DNA from: Stentor roeselii | Lineage: Eukaryota; Ciliophora; Heterotrichea; Heterotrichida; Stentoridae | Length of the DNA: 48,875 nucleotides | Assembly (NCBI GenBank): GCA_006503475.1 | Contig: RSEH01000318.1 | Location: 1 to 48,875, forward strand | Direction of reading: 5' to 3' | In this document: positions 27,008 through 37,994 of the stretch, piece by piece | How the letters are laid out: every line of letters starts with the position of its first letter | How positions within the stretch are numbered: position 1 is the first letter of the stretch | Notes under the pieces: generated by a model | Told to the model about the DNA's origin: nothing | The model's input: only the letters and a program-made list of their open reading frames with translations | Databases searched by the model: none | Made by a program: the position numbers and the translations under genes

Positions 27008-30000
27008 ATGATTTTAGCACTTATTTTGTTAGGTGTTACTGCCGGGCTTAAAAGCTTCGGAGATATTGAATACGCAGACGGATTCGGACCGTTAACAGTT
27101 GATTGGCCAAGCTCATGGGTTGTAAGCAGGATCCAAGCTGACTCGAATTACGTGGGCACTGCTAATTTGATTTATATTTACTTTAATGTTGATAACCTTG
27201 ATTCAACTTCAACTTATACAGCAACAATCAGTATGCCGTCAGAAACTGAAGAAACAGTTTGCACAGTGGCTCTTTATAATAGTAATGCTGGGGATTGGGT
27301 TGCAACTTGCGATTACACTTTCACGACCACGACTTATGTATATGGACCTATTAAATTTGTCCTCTCAGAGTCAGCAAATGGTCGAATTATAGCTCAAGAC
27401 CAAGCCCTTGGATTCCTTGCTCTTTGGGAAGGATCACAACCTACTGCGGACTCTACCATGACTGTTAGCTACGGAGATGAGTCTGAGACTGCTACTCACA
27501 TTGTATCTGCTGAGGAGTCTCTTAAATTCAGTTTTACTCTACCTACAACAAGTGGGATTTATAATGGTGATTATTTCGAAATTATTCCTGATGGATTCAG
27601 TATTGGAGCTCCTACTGTCACTATGGATTCGACTCTAGAGTCATCAAGTTCCTTTTCTAATCCAGCAGCTGTAATAATTATTGACGATAACGAAACTCCT
27701 TCAGACAGCTCTGACGATACTGTAGAAAAGATCTACGTCTACGGATGTGTTGATGATGTTGCAGCAGGAAGCGTTATTACATTTACTCTCACCAAATTTT
27801 TTAATCCAAGTGTTGTCACTTCAGGAGGTGGTAATTTGTGGACACTCAAAGTTTACAGATATGGAACTAAGACTCTTATTGCTCATTATACAGCAACCGG
27901 ACCTAGCACTGGAGTTACTGCTGGAGCAGTCACTGTAAGTAGTTGGACACCTTACACTTCATCAGCTTTTGATATTGCAACGAATATTGTTACAGGCTTA
28001 GAAGCATACTGGACTTTATCATTTAAGATGGATCATGATGTTCCTATTAATGGAACAATTACAGTCACATATACAGGTGTTACTATTAATGACTATGATT
28101 TGGTTACAAGTGCTGAACAAGCAAAAGCTGCTTTTGATACAAATGAGATGGTCTTCGCAACAACAACAGGAAGCTCTTCATTAAGTCCCGAAATTACTTC
28201 AAGCACTGTGTGTGTCATCACTGTAACAGGAAGTGATCTTGTAGCTGGATCAACAGTAACACTAATAAATTATTTGAAGATTTCATCTGGTTCATCAATT
28301 ACTGCTACAGTTGCGACTAAAATGGGTAGCGATGTGATTGATCAGCAAAAGACTGCATCATCTGTGGCACTTACTTCAACTGGAAATACAGTCTATTCAA
28401 GTACTGCAGCTGTTTGGATTGCTGAAGCGAAGAATGATGCTGATGAAATAACTGCTGTGAATCAAGTAGAAAAATATGGACTTGTGATAAAATTCACTCC
28501 AGTTGTGGACTTGGCTGCAGATCAACTTATAGATATATATTTGCCTTATGCTATTGGAAGTACTGCAAATTCTAAAAACATTGTATTTAGTAGTCCTTTA
28601 TGGGGTGTTAGTAATAACGAAAATGCATTTGCCACTGATACTGTTTCTACAGGAACTGATGCAGGTTCAGTTACACCCGGTACAGGAAAAATTACTTTTA
28701 AACTTGCTGGTTCACTAACTAATTCAGCTGGAGGCATCTTATATATAGGATCAACATCTAAAGATAATCCAGGTAATGTTTATACTCCTCTTCTTTCATT
28801 ACTAGAGCCAAGTGAAGTAATTATCAAATATACTGTTAGTTTAAAAACCTATTATGAATCTACACTATTGTCTTTTGAGTCTGCAAGTTTCTCAAATAAC
28901 CCAACTATCAACTTCTTGTGCATAGATCTGTCTTTGAATGGTAACCCAGTTAAAGTTGCATATACTCCAAATGCTTATACAATCTCTTCAGGAGCAACTG
29001 TTAAAACTATGTTTGCTTTCAATGATGGTTCTAATCTTGATTTGAGTCTTGGAGATTTAACAGAAGGTGATATTTACCCCTCGTCAAGAGGCGATTTGAA
29101 GCTTGATTCAGATGGAAATGTTTATTTCACATCATTAACTTCAATAAGTGCAACCGCCACAGAATTTTATATTCCACTTCCAGCAGTGGCACAGGGCAAA
29201 ACAGTGACTGTTACGATTTCAATATGGATTACTCCAAAAGGTTCTGTTTCTAGTTTCCGTATTTACAAAGATACTGCTGCAACATCTGCCACAGCAGCCC
29301 CTGGTTCTTCTGTTGGGGATCCAGCTGCAGCAGCTTTTACATCTAAAGTTGCTACATTAGCATCAGTTACCATAACTTTGAAGACTGCAACCGCAGCTGA
29401 CCTTAATGGTAATGGGGCCGATACAGATTCATCAGTTCCTTATTCAGTAGTTCTTATTTTACCTGGTGGATTCACAACAACAGATTCGAAACTTACTCCA
29501 AATGCACTTGTCTCATCTAGCGCAGGTTTCTCATTCAATGTTTACTTTAAAGAAAACTTTGGCACTATAAATGAAGGAATTGCTTCGAGTTATTCACTTT
29601 CATTAACTCCACCATCATGGAAAATTGTTAGTGGTAATTATATTTTTGCAATCGCTTACTCTGCTACCTTAAATGATGCAGAATGCACAGCACTTGAAAA
29701 TGACATAGACTCAACTGATGGAGATATCACTGTTTCGAATTATGCACCGTCAACAGTTATAAACTATTCATACAATTCAAGAACAACATCAGGTGTAACA
29801 ATTACATTCAAGGGTGGAAGCACAATTGTCAAAGGTTCAGTCATTTCAATCGAAACTGGTTGGTCAGGTTCAACCCTTAGTGACTGGAGCGTTAAAGCAG
29901 GATCTGTAACACTTGTAGGAAGTAGTTTTGTATCAGGTGTTTGGACTTCTGGACCTATTAAAGCTGATATCCCTTCAACCACTTCTGTTGTTGTTACTAT

Positions 30001-33000
30001 CAGTAAAGTCAGCCGCCCTGCATTCGGAACTACTACTACGTTTCAAGGCTTCTCATCAATCACTATTGACAATGAGGATGGAGATGGTTACTTAACATGG
30101 ACAAATAATGATCAAACAACAACAACTCCTTCAGATCCAACAGTGAAAAAACAAGACACATCAAAAGCATCAATGTGGGTCTTTCCAAATGCTGCTGGCG
30201 CTACAGGTGTTTATTTCGGATTGTCATTCACTTCAACTTACCTCATCCCATCAGGAGCAACTATCGCAATTCAGGGTTCATTTGAAGACAACTCAAACGT
30301 TAGAGAAGATCTTTGGTGCTCACACTCATTCACGTCAGCATCTATCACAAGTGGTACTCTAACAATCAACCTTTCAGAGGATCTTACTGCTGGAGGAGTA
30401 TTTGAATTCGTTTTAGACTACGCAATTGATATCGACGCATCTGCCACAACTTCAACTTTAAGCCAAGTTCTGGTCACAGTGACTTGCGATGATTCTGCTT
30501 CAACAGTAGTAATTGCAGATACAACCTCAAATGCAGCAAGCCAGAAATATTCAATTACTACATCACCAACAAACACAATAACAGAGTTTTCATTCGATTC
30601 AGAGTCAAAGGATGCTGGATTTGTTACTTGGTATGAATTCAACTTTACCTTAAGTGCAGCTTCTCCTGAGGAATTCTGGGTTAATTTGGACTTCGATAGC
30701 GGCTACGATGCCATCCCAGGCCCCGGATATACTTTTGTGGATACTGGTGACTTGATTCTTATCCCAGCCATGGACAGTGATGGTGATGATCTGTTTTGTA
30801 CTGCTTCACATTGGGTGGTTTCATGCTATTTTGATTATGTAGTTGAGGAGAGCACACAACTCAGTTTTTCACTGGAAATTTACAATGGACAATCTAGTGG
30901 CTTGATTCATGCTTATATCGTAGATAAAGACGAGAAGCTCCTATACAAACCCTATTATTCATCATCTAGTACAGATAAACTTACTTTTACAAGCAGTTTA
31001 CAAAACTCAATCGATTTATACTTCGCAGATACTGAATACACTGATTCTACAAAAACAGAAAACAATCTTGAGCTTTGGGCTTTCGTTGACATTGCAGCCA
31101 AGGCAGACAGTTCATTTGGTGTGAAATTCCCGATGCCATATGAGTTGACTTTAACCGAAGAAAGCACAATAGATTGCTCAATTAGTTACTATAACTCCGA
31201 TGAAGAAGACGACGTCATTGAAACAGTTCTTGATTCAACTTGCGAAGTTGACGGAAACATGGTTTACTTCACTCTCGCTGCCGATCAGACCTTCACCGAC
31301 AACAACTGGACCTTATTCACAATTTATGATCTTGACACTCCATCAACCGGCTTTAAGAGAACACAATGGAGTTATGAAGCAGCAGGATTGGATTACTCAT
31401 CAGGCTCATTCTGTCTTCTTTACTTCAACAGTGAGGAAGTCGCTTCAGGAGCCTCATTTGATAACTTGAACGCCGCTTTCACTGAGTTCGACGAAATTGA
31501 TGACTACATCAGGCTGGAAGTCAACAACCAGTTAAGCGTCCAAGTCACCCCAGGAACTGCGGGAGGCCCATATAAAATTACTTCAAGTGATGATGAAGTT
31601 GATGCCTTGTCACTTAAAGTAACAGTTCAAAAAGATTCAGACACTGAAGATATTTGGTTGAGTGATGAAGGAGTCTATACCCTTGATTATTTGAACACTG
31701 AAGCTGAATTTTATATCGGAGTTGAATCCGGAACTCCTTTCGGAATTTATTACCTTAGATGGACTTTAGAAGAAACTCAGTTTAAAGGATCTAGCAAGAA
31801 ATATTTGAAACCAAGAGCCACTGTTGTCGAAATTTCGGATAAAAATGTCTATAGTATTGCTTTTGATTCTGAAACAATTTATGTTTCTCCTGGATATCAA
31901 AGCTACCCTGTCTCTGTTTCTATTGAAAAGGAAGATAGAGAAGTTTATCCATATATTGGAGTTGAAGTTAGTTTCGAGCCTCAAGACTCTACTGTGGGTA
32001 TCTCAGTTTCACCGGAAATCGTTACACTTGACATTGACTGGACTACAAACTTCTTTGTTATAGAGTGCTCTGATTGTGTGGAGGGAACTGAATACACCCT
32101 GAACGTAACTCTCGGTGGTGAAGACGCTGCAGCTTTCAAAACCGTTTCCACAATTTCATTCTTATACGATTACGCAACCACAGAATTACCTGATATCACA
32201 GTAACTCTTGACGAAACAACATCAGTAGGCTTTGACTTCAATGTCAATTCTAACACTAGAGCAATTGTAAGTTGGATCCTTGTCTCAGAAGATATCGCTG
32301 CCGAGTATAATTTAACAATGGACACTATTGAAGAATATGCTTATACTTATGGTTCAGACGGCGGTAAAACTGTTGAAGACTATATTGAAGAAATTCAAGC
32401 TGATTATGATTTAGCCTACAGCGAAAATGATGAATACGAAGATATTGCATACGAACTTCTCATTATCGGAAGCAGCATTTTCGTTCCAGGCCAAGACTTG
32501 GTTGAGGCTGGTGATAATCTCGTGAGAACTTTCGACTTCTTGGTTGCAGATTCCACTTACAAGGTTGTCGCATTTGCCGATAACTTTTCAGGAAATCCTC
32601 CAGATGAAGTTTCTCAAGAAGCAACAACTCTTACTTTACCACCTATTGGAGAACTTACGATTATATTGACAAGCAGTTCTTTCGATGCTACCACCCTTGC
32701 TGAGCAGATCGCAGCTGCTGCCAAATGGAGAACAGAATTAATCTATATCAATGATGACAGAAGAAGAAATCTTCAAACCTCTCTCTCTGGGTATGCCTAT
32801 GGCGACCTTTCATCGAAGATTTCAGCAGCTGATGCAATCAATAATAACAAGGATGCTATTGGTCTTGCAATTGGAGGAACTATTTCAGCTACTGCAATTG
32901 ATATTGCTGAGTATGATGATGGAGATTTCGACGATTATGAATGGATTACTGATAATGGAATCTATCTCATGCTCAACTTTACAGCTTCTGTTGATGGAGA

Positions 33001-33334
33001 ACTCATCTGCACTATTGAAAACGGAACAGATTTGGTGCTTTCTACTGATGACGTGTATAGCGGAGTGAGTGAATCAGGAGAAGATATTGGAGTTGAGCCT
33101 GTGGAAGTTACTGCAGGTGAAGAATCATATCAAACATGGAACTTCACTGAACTCGGCTATGGTGAAAGCACTTATACAGTCAACTGTATCATTTGCAATG
33201 ATTTCCCAGGACTTCCTTCATGCTCAGATGTGATTAGCACTAACTACACTTACACTGGAGAAGAAGATAATAGCGATAATGATTCAAGCGCTAGCGCTTT
33301 AGTGATTGCGATTGCTACTTATCTCTTAATTTAG
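27008..33334 (+). CDS. Giant secreted, probably GPI-anchored surface protein (2108 aa)
   Basis: One uninterrupted ORF of 2108 residues, ATG to TAG. It begins with a short signal peptide (MILALILLGVTAGLKSF) and ends in a polar spacer (DNSDNDSSASA) plus a short hydrophobic tail (LVIAIATYLLI), the form of a GPI-attachment signal. The body is Ser/Thr-rich, beta-strand-rich and low in Cys, with many N-x-S/T sites; it looks like a string of beta-sandwich modules of ~150-250 residues with recurring phrases such as VTFKGGSTIVKGSVISI and VTGSDLVAGSTVTLINYL. The last ~600 residues are more acidic. No enzymatic motif was seen. Ciliate surface-coat and immobilisation-antigen-type proteins share this plan and often sit near telomeres. 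It has no visible nucleotide-level tandem repeats and no introns. Confidence 0.85.
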   Translation: MILALILLGVTAGLKSFGDIEYADGFGPLTVDWPSSWVVSRIQADSNYVGTANLIYIYFNVDNLDSTSTYTATISMPSETEETVCTVALYNSNAGDWVATCDYTFTTTTYVYGPIKFVLSESANGRIIAQDQALGFLALWEGSQPTADSTMTVSYGDESETATHIVSAEESLKFSFTLPTTSGIYNGDYFEIIPDGFSIGAPTVTMDSTLESSSSFSNPAAVIIIDDNETPSDSSDDTVEKIYVYGCVDDVAAGSVITFTLTKFFNPSVVTSGGGNLWTLKVYRYGTKTLIAHYTATGPSTGVTAGAVTVSSWTPYTSSAFDIATNIVTGLEAYWTLSFKMDHDVPINGTITVTYTGVTINDYDLVTSAEQAKAAFDTNEMVFATTTGSSSLSPEITSSTVCVITVTGSDLVAGSTVTLINYLKISSGSSITATVATKMGSDVIDQQKTASSVALTSTGNTVYSSTAAVWIAEAKNDADEITAVNQVEKYGLVIKFTPVVDLAADQLIDIYLPYAIGSTANSKNIVFSSPLWGVSNNENAFATDTVSTGTDAGSVTPGTGKITFKLAGSLTNSAGGILYIGSTSKDNPGNVYTPLLSLLEPSEVIIKYTVSLKTYYESTLLSFESASFSNNPTINFLCIDLSLNGNPVKVAYTPNAYTISSGATVKTMFAFNDGSNLDLSLGDLTEGDIYPSSRGDLKLDSDGNVYFTSLTSISATATEFYIPLPAVAQGKTVTVTISIWITPKGSVSSFRIYKDTAATSATAAPGSSVGDPAAAAFTSKVATLASVTITLKTATAADLNGNGADTDSSVPYSVVLILPGGFTTTDSKLTPNALVSSSAGFSFNVYFKENFGTINEGIASSYSLSLTPPSWKIVSGNYIFAIAYSATLNDAECTALENDIDSTDGDITVSNYAPSTVINYSYNSRTTSGVTITFKGGSTIVKGSVISIETGWSGSTLSDWSVKAGSVTLVGSSFVSGVWTSGPIKADIPSTTSVVVTISKVSRPAFGTTTTFQGFSSITIDNEDGDGYLTWTNNDQTTTTPSDPTVKKQDTSKASMWVFPNAAGATGVYFGLSFTSTYLIPSGATIAIQGSFEDNSNVREDLWCSHSFTSASITSGTLTINLSEDLTAGGVFEFVLDYAIDIDASATTSTLSQVLVTVTCDDSASTVVIADTTSNAASQKYSITTSPTNTITEFSFDSESKDAGFVTWYEFNFTLSAASPEEFWVNLDFDSGYDAIPGPGYTFVDTGDLILIPAMDSDGDDLFCTASHWVVSCYFDYVVEESTQLSFSLEIYNGQSSGLIHAYIVDKDEKLLYKPYYSSSSTDKLTFTSSLQNSIDLYFADTEYTDSTKTENNLELWAFVDIAAKADSSFGVKFPMPYELTLTEESTIDCSISYYNSDEEDDVIETVLDSTCEVDGNMVYFTLAADQTFTDNNWTLFTIYDLDTPSTGFKRTQWSYEAAGLDYSSGSFCLLYFNSEEVASGASFDNLNAAFTEFDEIDDYIRLEVNNQLSVQVTPGTAGGPYKITSSDDEVDALSLKVTVQKDSDTEDIWLSDEGVYTLDYLNTEAEFYIGVESGTPFGIYYLRWTLEETQFKGSSKKYLKPRATVVEISDKNVYSIAFDSETIYVSPGYQSYPVSVSIEKEDREVYPYIGVEVSFEPQDSTVGISVSPEIVTLDIDWTTNFFVIECSDCVEGTEYTLNVTLGGEDAAAFKTVSTISFLYDYATTELPDITVTLDETTSVGFDFNVNSNTRAIVSWILVSEDIAAEYNLTMDTIEEYAYTYGSDGGKTVEDYIEEIQADYDLAYSENDEYEDIAYELLIIGSSIFVPGQDLVEAGDNLVRTFDFLVADSTYKVVAFADNFSGNPPDEVSQEATTLTLPPIGELTIILTSSSFDATTLAEQIAAAAKWRTELIYINDDRRRNLQTSLSGYAYGDLSSKISAADAINNNKDAIGLAIGGTISATAIDIAEYDDGDFDDYEWITDNGIYLMLNFTASVDGELICTIENGTDLVLSTDDVYSGVSESGEDIGVEPVEVTAGEESYQTWNFTELGYGESTYTVNCIICNDFPGLPSCSDVISTNYTYTGEEDNSDNDSSASALVIAIATYLLI

Positions 33335-33956
33335 TTAAGTATTGATTTTAAAACTTGTCTTACTTATATATATATATAAATCACTTCATTGTTTGAGATA
33401 GATGAATTTCATCTAAAATTTTCTTTTTTTGATTTTTATTCTTCCCCTTCATAGAATGATTAAGTTTCAAACACAATAAGCATGCATATAATCTTAAAAG
33501 TATTACTTAATAAAGATCTATCCTACTTAAAGCATAAAATCATTATTCTCTAGTAAATTAAGAATTTATTTGATGCTTATAAATATAATTGTTATCCTAT
33601 ATTAATTTTATAGTTGAATTTGGATTGGTAAAGTGTATTATATATTTGATTCAGATATTGATCAATCTGGATAATTGTAAGATTACTTTGAATATAATAA
33701 TAAAAATGTCAAATTGAAGAATATATGGAAGCTTACAATTCCTAGAATAGAGCAAAACTGAATACTCAATCAAACTTGAATAGTAAAAACAAAACTTTCA
33801 TAGTTCGAAACCTCATTTAAGCCAGAACTACAGCTTAGAGATGCATTAAATTTTTTTATTTAGATCAAATACTAAAATTTTCCTTAAAAACAAATCATCC
33901 TATTCTTTTAATATATAAATCAACTAAACTAATAACCCAAATCCCAATAATAATAA
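33335..33956. other. Intergenic region with TA microsatellite
   Basis: 622 AT-rich bases between two same-strand genes. A (TA)n run sits at about 33,365-33,378, just after the giant gene. I see no ORF or RNA gene. Confidence 0.5.
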
Positions 33957-36900
33957 ATGGATATTCTTGAAGCAATCTATAATGTTTCCTTCTTGTCAAC
34001 ATTGGAGTGCTCTTATTGTAATAAGGATATTTCAAAACTGGAAGCACTGAACCATAGCCAGTACTGCAAAAAGCAAAAATCAGATGTTGATCATCATCAA
34101 TCAATAGCTTTTTATTTCTATAAGGAATTCAATGATAAGCTAGAGAAATTTATCCTAAGGCTTAAAATATTTAGAAGTTCTATATCAAATCATAGCATTC
34201 CAAAACAATTAGAAAACGAACTCAAAGATTTTGAATCCTTCTCAGAAAACCTTCTTAATGTCTTTGAAAGATCATTGAAAATTAATAAATTAACTTGTCA
34301 AGAACTTCAATTAATTGAAAAAAATGTCTTTTTGGATCAAATCAACTTCAACTTCAAGAATTTCCTTAGAACTATAAAATTATCTGAAATAATAAGAACT
34401 AAAAGAAGGTCTATAGAGTTAATTTGCTCGAATCCTACAAATATTGAGTTTATTTATGGATTTAATTATGATGTTAAATTCCTCACTAGAAATTCTCAAT
34501 TCACTGAAGATGGTCACTACTTAGCTATCGCCGAATGCAGTAAAATCATGGTTTTTTCAATCCCAAACTTTGAATTTTTATGCCGAATCAGTGATAATCG
34601 AAGTCCTCAAATTGGATTAGCTGGAAAATTGCATTTTTTGATTTATCAGCACAGAGACTATTCCTTAATAATTTTCAACTTTCGAACTAAAACAGTTATC
34701 AATCAGATAAAAGTCAATCATGAAAATCCTGTGCTAATAATCAAAGTTTCTCCAAATTTTGCCTATTTTGCAGTAAAATTTCTTTCAAAAAAAATTTTAT
34801 TTTGGGATTTGACTGAAAATACTAAATTTTTATCATTTCCCAATGTTGAAGACCGGAATTTCATCTTTATGCAGGAAGAAGGTAAAATCCTTTTATTTGA
34901 TAGCACAATATACATATATGATTTTAAACAAAAAATATATGTAAAAGAAATAGAAAAAAATGATTTGAAAATTGAGTTTCTGGTTTCAATCAAAGATGAA
35001 ATTCTAGTTTATACCGATAAAAAGCATTTGAGGATCCTTAACATGAATGATGATAGCAAATCTTATCTCTTTTCATGTAACTACCAAGTCTTTTACCTAA
35101 CCAAAGACCTTCGATATTTATGCGATTCTCAAAACAATGTATTAAAGATCACAAAAGGAATGATCACAAATTCATTCAACTACAAAGAAGTACTAAAAAA
35201 TGACATCTTTGGCTTTGTTCCCGTTTCGTCGCCTTATATCTATTGTGATCAAATTCGGCAAAGTAGAGGCAAAGTTACTGCAACGGTTATTGAATATATA
35301 TTAAAAAAGACCTCGATACAAGCCAATGATAATTTCTATGAAAAGCATATCTTTACTTGGAACTATATTCACAAGATCGTTAGCAACAACTCAAAGTTGA
35401 TCTTGTATTCCTGGGATTTAAAAAATAACAATCTGATGTTCACTCGTGACTTTAGCAAAGAGTTTAAATGCAGGTCATTTGATAATCAATATTTGATTCT
35501 GCAAGATAAAAAAGTGAATCATTTTTGGAATCTAGAAACTAAGGATCATGAGTTTTACTGTTTCGATCAAAACTATGCAGAAACAAAAAAATTCAAAGAA
35601 ATGAAAAGATTTTCTTTTACTCTAGAAAAGAAATTTGTGGTTATTCCTAATCCCAGTAAAATGATCTTCAATGTTTATAAGAGCAAACTACTGAACCTTG
35701 CTTTTAAGAGTGAGATCATGCCTTTTATTGATAAAGTGAATGGAGAAATAGTTACTTTAAATGGAAATATTGTGAAAAATTATGATGTTGCTACTCATAA
35801 ATTAAAATATTCAGTAGAAATTGGAGAATGCAAACTAATCAACTTCTTTATGTTCCAGTCACTTTTATATCTGTTTTACAACAAAAAAGTCAAAGTTGTC
35901 AATCCTGTTAGTAACGAGAAAGTTACTCGATTGAAACTAAAGCAAATAACTGACTATAAAGAGGTGTTCTTAGGTTTTTCAAACAATCATATTCTGTTGA
36001 AAACAGAATCAATATTGATAGTTCACTCTGTGATGAATGGAAATCTGAAATCATTTACTTTTGAAGCTGGAGAGGCATTTGAAGTCCATGATTTTTGTTT
36101 TCAAATAGAAACTAATTTCCTTTCAGTTACCTATTCTCTGAATATGTCAAAAGATCATTTCCAGCATATAGCAATTGACCTAACTCAAGGAAACTTGATA
36201 TTAAGACACGTTTCGAACTCTAAATTCAAGCCAATGATTGCCGATGATTTATTAGTAATTCTAAATTCAAATACTTTTAATATCATCGAGATATCAAGTA
36301 ACTTAATCAGAGCTCAGATTCCTTTATCGTCAACTTGTTTCCAGGTCCTGAATCAAAAGTACATTTTAATGTTCAATCAAGATTCCTATGAACTCTTTGA
36401 CGTTCATGACGTCAACAAAGTTAAGAAATTTAAAATTGAGAAAGATTCCGAAATAAAATTAACCCATGATCAAAAACTTCTCATTACATTTTCAAGTGCA
36501 TGTTTGCAAGTTTTTGATTTTAATACGACTATGCTTCTTTTTACTAAGAAGTTCAAAACTGAAAAATACTTAGATTTTAAACTTTTGGATGAGGATATGT
36601 TAGTTGTTTTCAATGAGAATATGGAATTTTGCATATTAAGGATAAATAAAGGAATCAAAAAAGTATCAAAATTTGTTCTTCATCAAGACAAATGGAATGA
36701 ATTCGTATTATCAGATAATAAAAAGCACGTAATCATATTTGGTTCAGAGTCCTTCGCTGTTGTCGAAATTGGAAGAAAGATAATTATAATGAAAAAAATC
36801 TTGTTCAAGGAATTCTGTAGGAATAGGAAATACTTTGTTTTCATTGGTGTTAATCAGGCAATAACAATCATGCGCATTGAGGATTTGCAATTCTTTGATG

Positions 36901-37016
36901 TTTTCTTGAGCCCTAGTAAGCAGATTACTGTTGACTTTAAAATTCTTGATGATCGAATCGTTGTATTTGATCATGAAAATTCGATACTTTACATCAAAGA
37001 AATGGATTACTTTTAA
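33957..37016 (+). CDS. Zinc-finger plus WD/beta-propeller-like protein (1019 aa)
   Basis: 1019 residues, ATG start, TAA stop, no introns. The N-terminus holds a C2HC zinc-finger pattern: Cys19-x2-Cys22, then H-x3-C in LNHSQYC. Residues ~45-150 are helical. The remaining ~850 residues are a long series of ~40-residue four-strand blades without strict WD dipeptides (LAIAECSKIMVFSIPNFEFL; VKFLSKKILFWDLTENTKFL; KLLITFSSACLQVFDFNTTM), enough for two propellers. Proteins of this type usually act as scaffolds. The domain reading is from strand periodicity and sporadic FWDL/VFDF ends, not from a named family. It is AT-rich and Lys/Ile/Asn-rich like the AAA/nuclease gene. Confidence 0.75.
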   Translation: MDILEAIYNVSFLSTLECSYCNKDISKLEALNHSQYCKKQKSDVDHHQSIAFYFYKEFNDKLEKFILRLKIFRSSISNHSIPKQLENELKDFESFSENLLNVFERSLKINKLTCQELQLIEKNVFLDQINFNFKNFLRTIKLSEIIRTKRRSIELICSNPTNIEFIYGFNYDVKFLTRNSQFTEDGHYLAIAECSKIMVFSIPNFEFLCRISDNRSPQIGLAGKLHFLIYQHRDYSLIIFNFRTKTVINQIKVNHENPVLIIKVSPNFAYFAVKFLSKKILFWDLTENTKFLSFPNVEDRNFIFMQEEGKILLFDSTIYIYDFKQKIYVKEIEKNDLKIEFLVSIKDEILVYTDKKHLRILNMNDDSKSYLFSCNYQVFYLTKDLRYLCDSQNNVLKITKGMITNSFNYKEVLKNDIFGFVPVSSPYIYCDQIRQSRGKVTATVIEYILKKTSIQANDNFYEKHIFTWNYIHKIVSNNSKLILYSWDLKNNNLMFTRDFSKEFKCRSFDNQYLILQDKKVNHFWNLETKDHEFYCFDQNYAETKKFKEMKRFSFTLEKKFVVIPNPSKMIFNVYKSKLLNLAFKSEIMPFIDKVNGEIVTLNGNIVKNYDVATHKLKYSVEIGECKLINFFMFQSLLYLFYNKKVKVVNPVSNEKVTRLKLKQITDYKEVFLGFSNNHILLKTESILIVHSVMNGNLKSFTFEAGEAFEVHDFCFQIETNFLSVTYSLNMSKDHFQHIAIDLTQGNLILRHVSNSKFKPMIADDLLVILNSNTFNIIEISSNLIRAQIPLSSTCFQVLNQKYILMFNQDSYELFDVHDVNKVKKFKIEKDSEIKLTHDQKLLITFSSACLQVFDFNTTMLLFTKKFKTEKYLDFKLLDEDMLVVFNENMEFCILRINKGIKKVSKFVLHQDKWNEFVLSDNKKHVIIFGSESFAVVEIGRKIIIMKKILFKEFCRNRKYFVFIGVNQAITIMRIEDLQFFDVFLSPSKQITVDFKILDDRIVVFDHENSILYIKEMDYF

Positions 37017-37264
37017 GGGATTAGATAATAGATAGAATTAGGTTTAATTTAATTATTTGCTTAGTAATTTAAAAACATCTATAAATTTAGAAGCATAAAT
37101 TTAAATGATGGATTATAAGTTATTCTTAAAACAAGCTATCTCATAGATAAATTACTCGAAACAAGTTCAGTTTCAATGAAGTGATAAAACTCGGATTCAA
37201 TTTGTATGAGTATATCAATGATATTAACAAAAAATTATATTACATGATCACCTTTAAGTGATTC

Positions 37265-37990
37265 ACAGATTTCGTTCCCCAATTCTTCGAAGGTTAATCT
37301 TTCAGATCTTAGACTTTTTTTTATATCCTCCCTTGATCGTTAATGCTTCAGATAAGCAACAAATCCAAACCAAACCTGGTCTGAACCTTCTACTTCGCAA
37401 GAAAATAAGACTTAAGGCATCCTCTTCTTCAGTAAAAGAGATTTTTCTCCTGGTTGTTAAAAATCTTACTATTCTTAGTGCTAAAAAGTCTTACATTTGC
37501 CCGATTAACCCTGGCCATTTAATTGCGTGGTCTAGAGCGACTCTTATTCTAATAATTTCATTATTAATGCTTTTGTCCAACTGCCGAAAACTTTGACTGT
37601 CAGCTGCGAGTCAGACAAGATAAAACTTACTAAAAAGTAGGTCGAAAGGCAAAACTCGCTTTCCTGACTCACATAAAGAACATCGTGATCACTCCAACTC
37701 TTCGTTGATCATAAATGACCTGTTTAGAACTTCTGCTCACTGTCATTCCTGTATAATTATTTTCTTGCCTTTCATTTCGAAAAGACCGAAAAAAACACTC
37801 TTTTTGGGATCCTGAGATGTTCAGCAGCTTCAATTAACGATAACGAACTTCACTCCCAGATGATTTTGCAGGAAAGAGAACTGATAAGAAATAATTTCAA
37901 CTTCGAATGGCACGCATCTTGCTATGTGAAACTTTAGAATGTTACAAAAAGGGAAACTTGAGAATTAAAATCTTTGAGCAAAAACTCAGG
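37265..37990 (+). pseudogene. VID27 pseudogene, 3' half, inverted
   Basis: Read on the + strand, this matches codons ~290-556 of the VID27 gene at 19,060-20,808. Anchors visible by eye include CAGATAAGCAACAAA (37,350 region), GCGTGGTCTAGAGCGACT, CAGCTGCGAGTCAGACAAGA followed by AAAGTAGGTCGAAAGGCAAA (~37,600-37,660), and CATTTCGAAAAGACCGA (~37,775). The frame is broken by stops (for example TAA in the KLYSKVG segment) and by small indels. It lies on the opposite strand from the other half of the same pseudogene. The 112-codon frame at 37,258-37,596 is an accidental remnant of it. Confidence 0.85.
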
Positions 37991-37994
37991 TAGC

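Noticed and set aside
37258-37596. 112-codon + strand ORF as a gene
   Set aside because: It starts at GTG and is a frame-shifted view of the inverted VID27 pseudogene.
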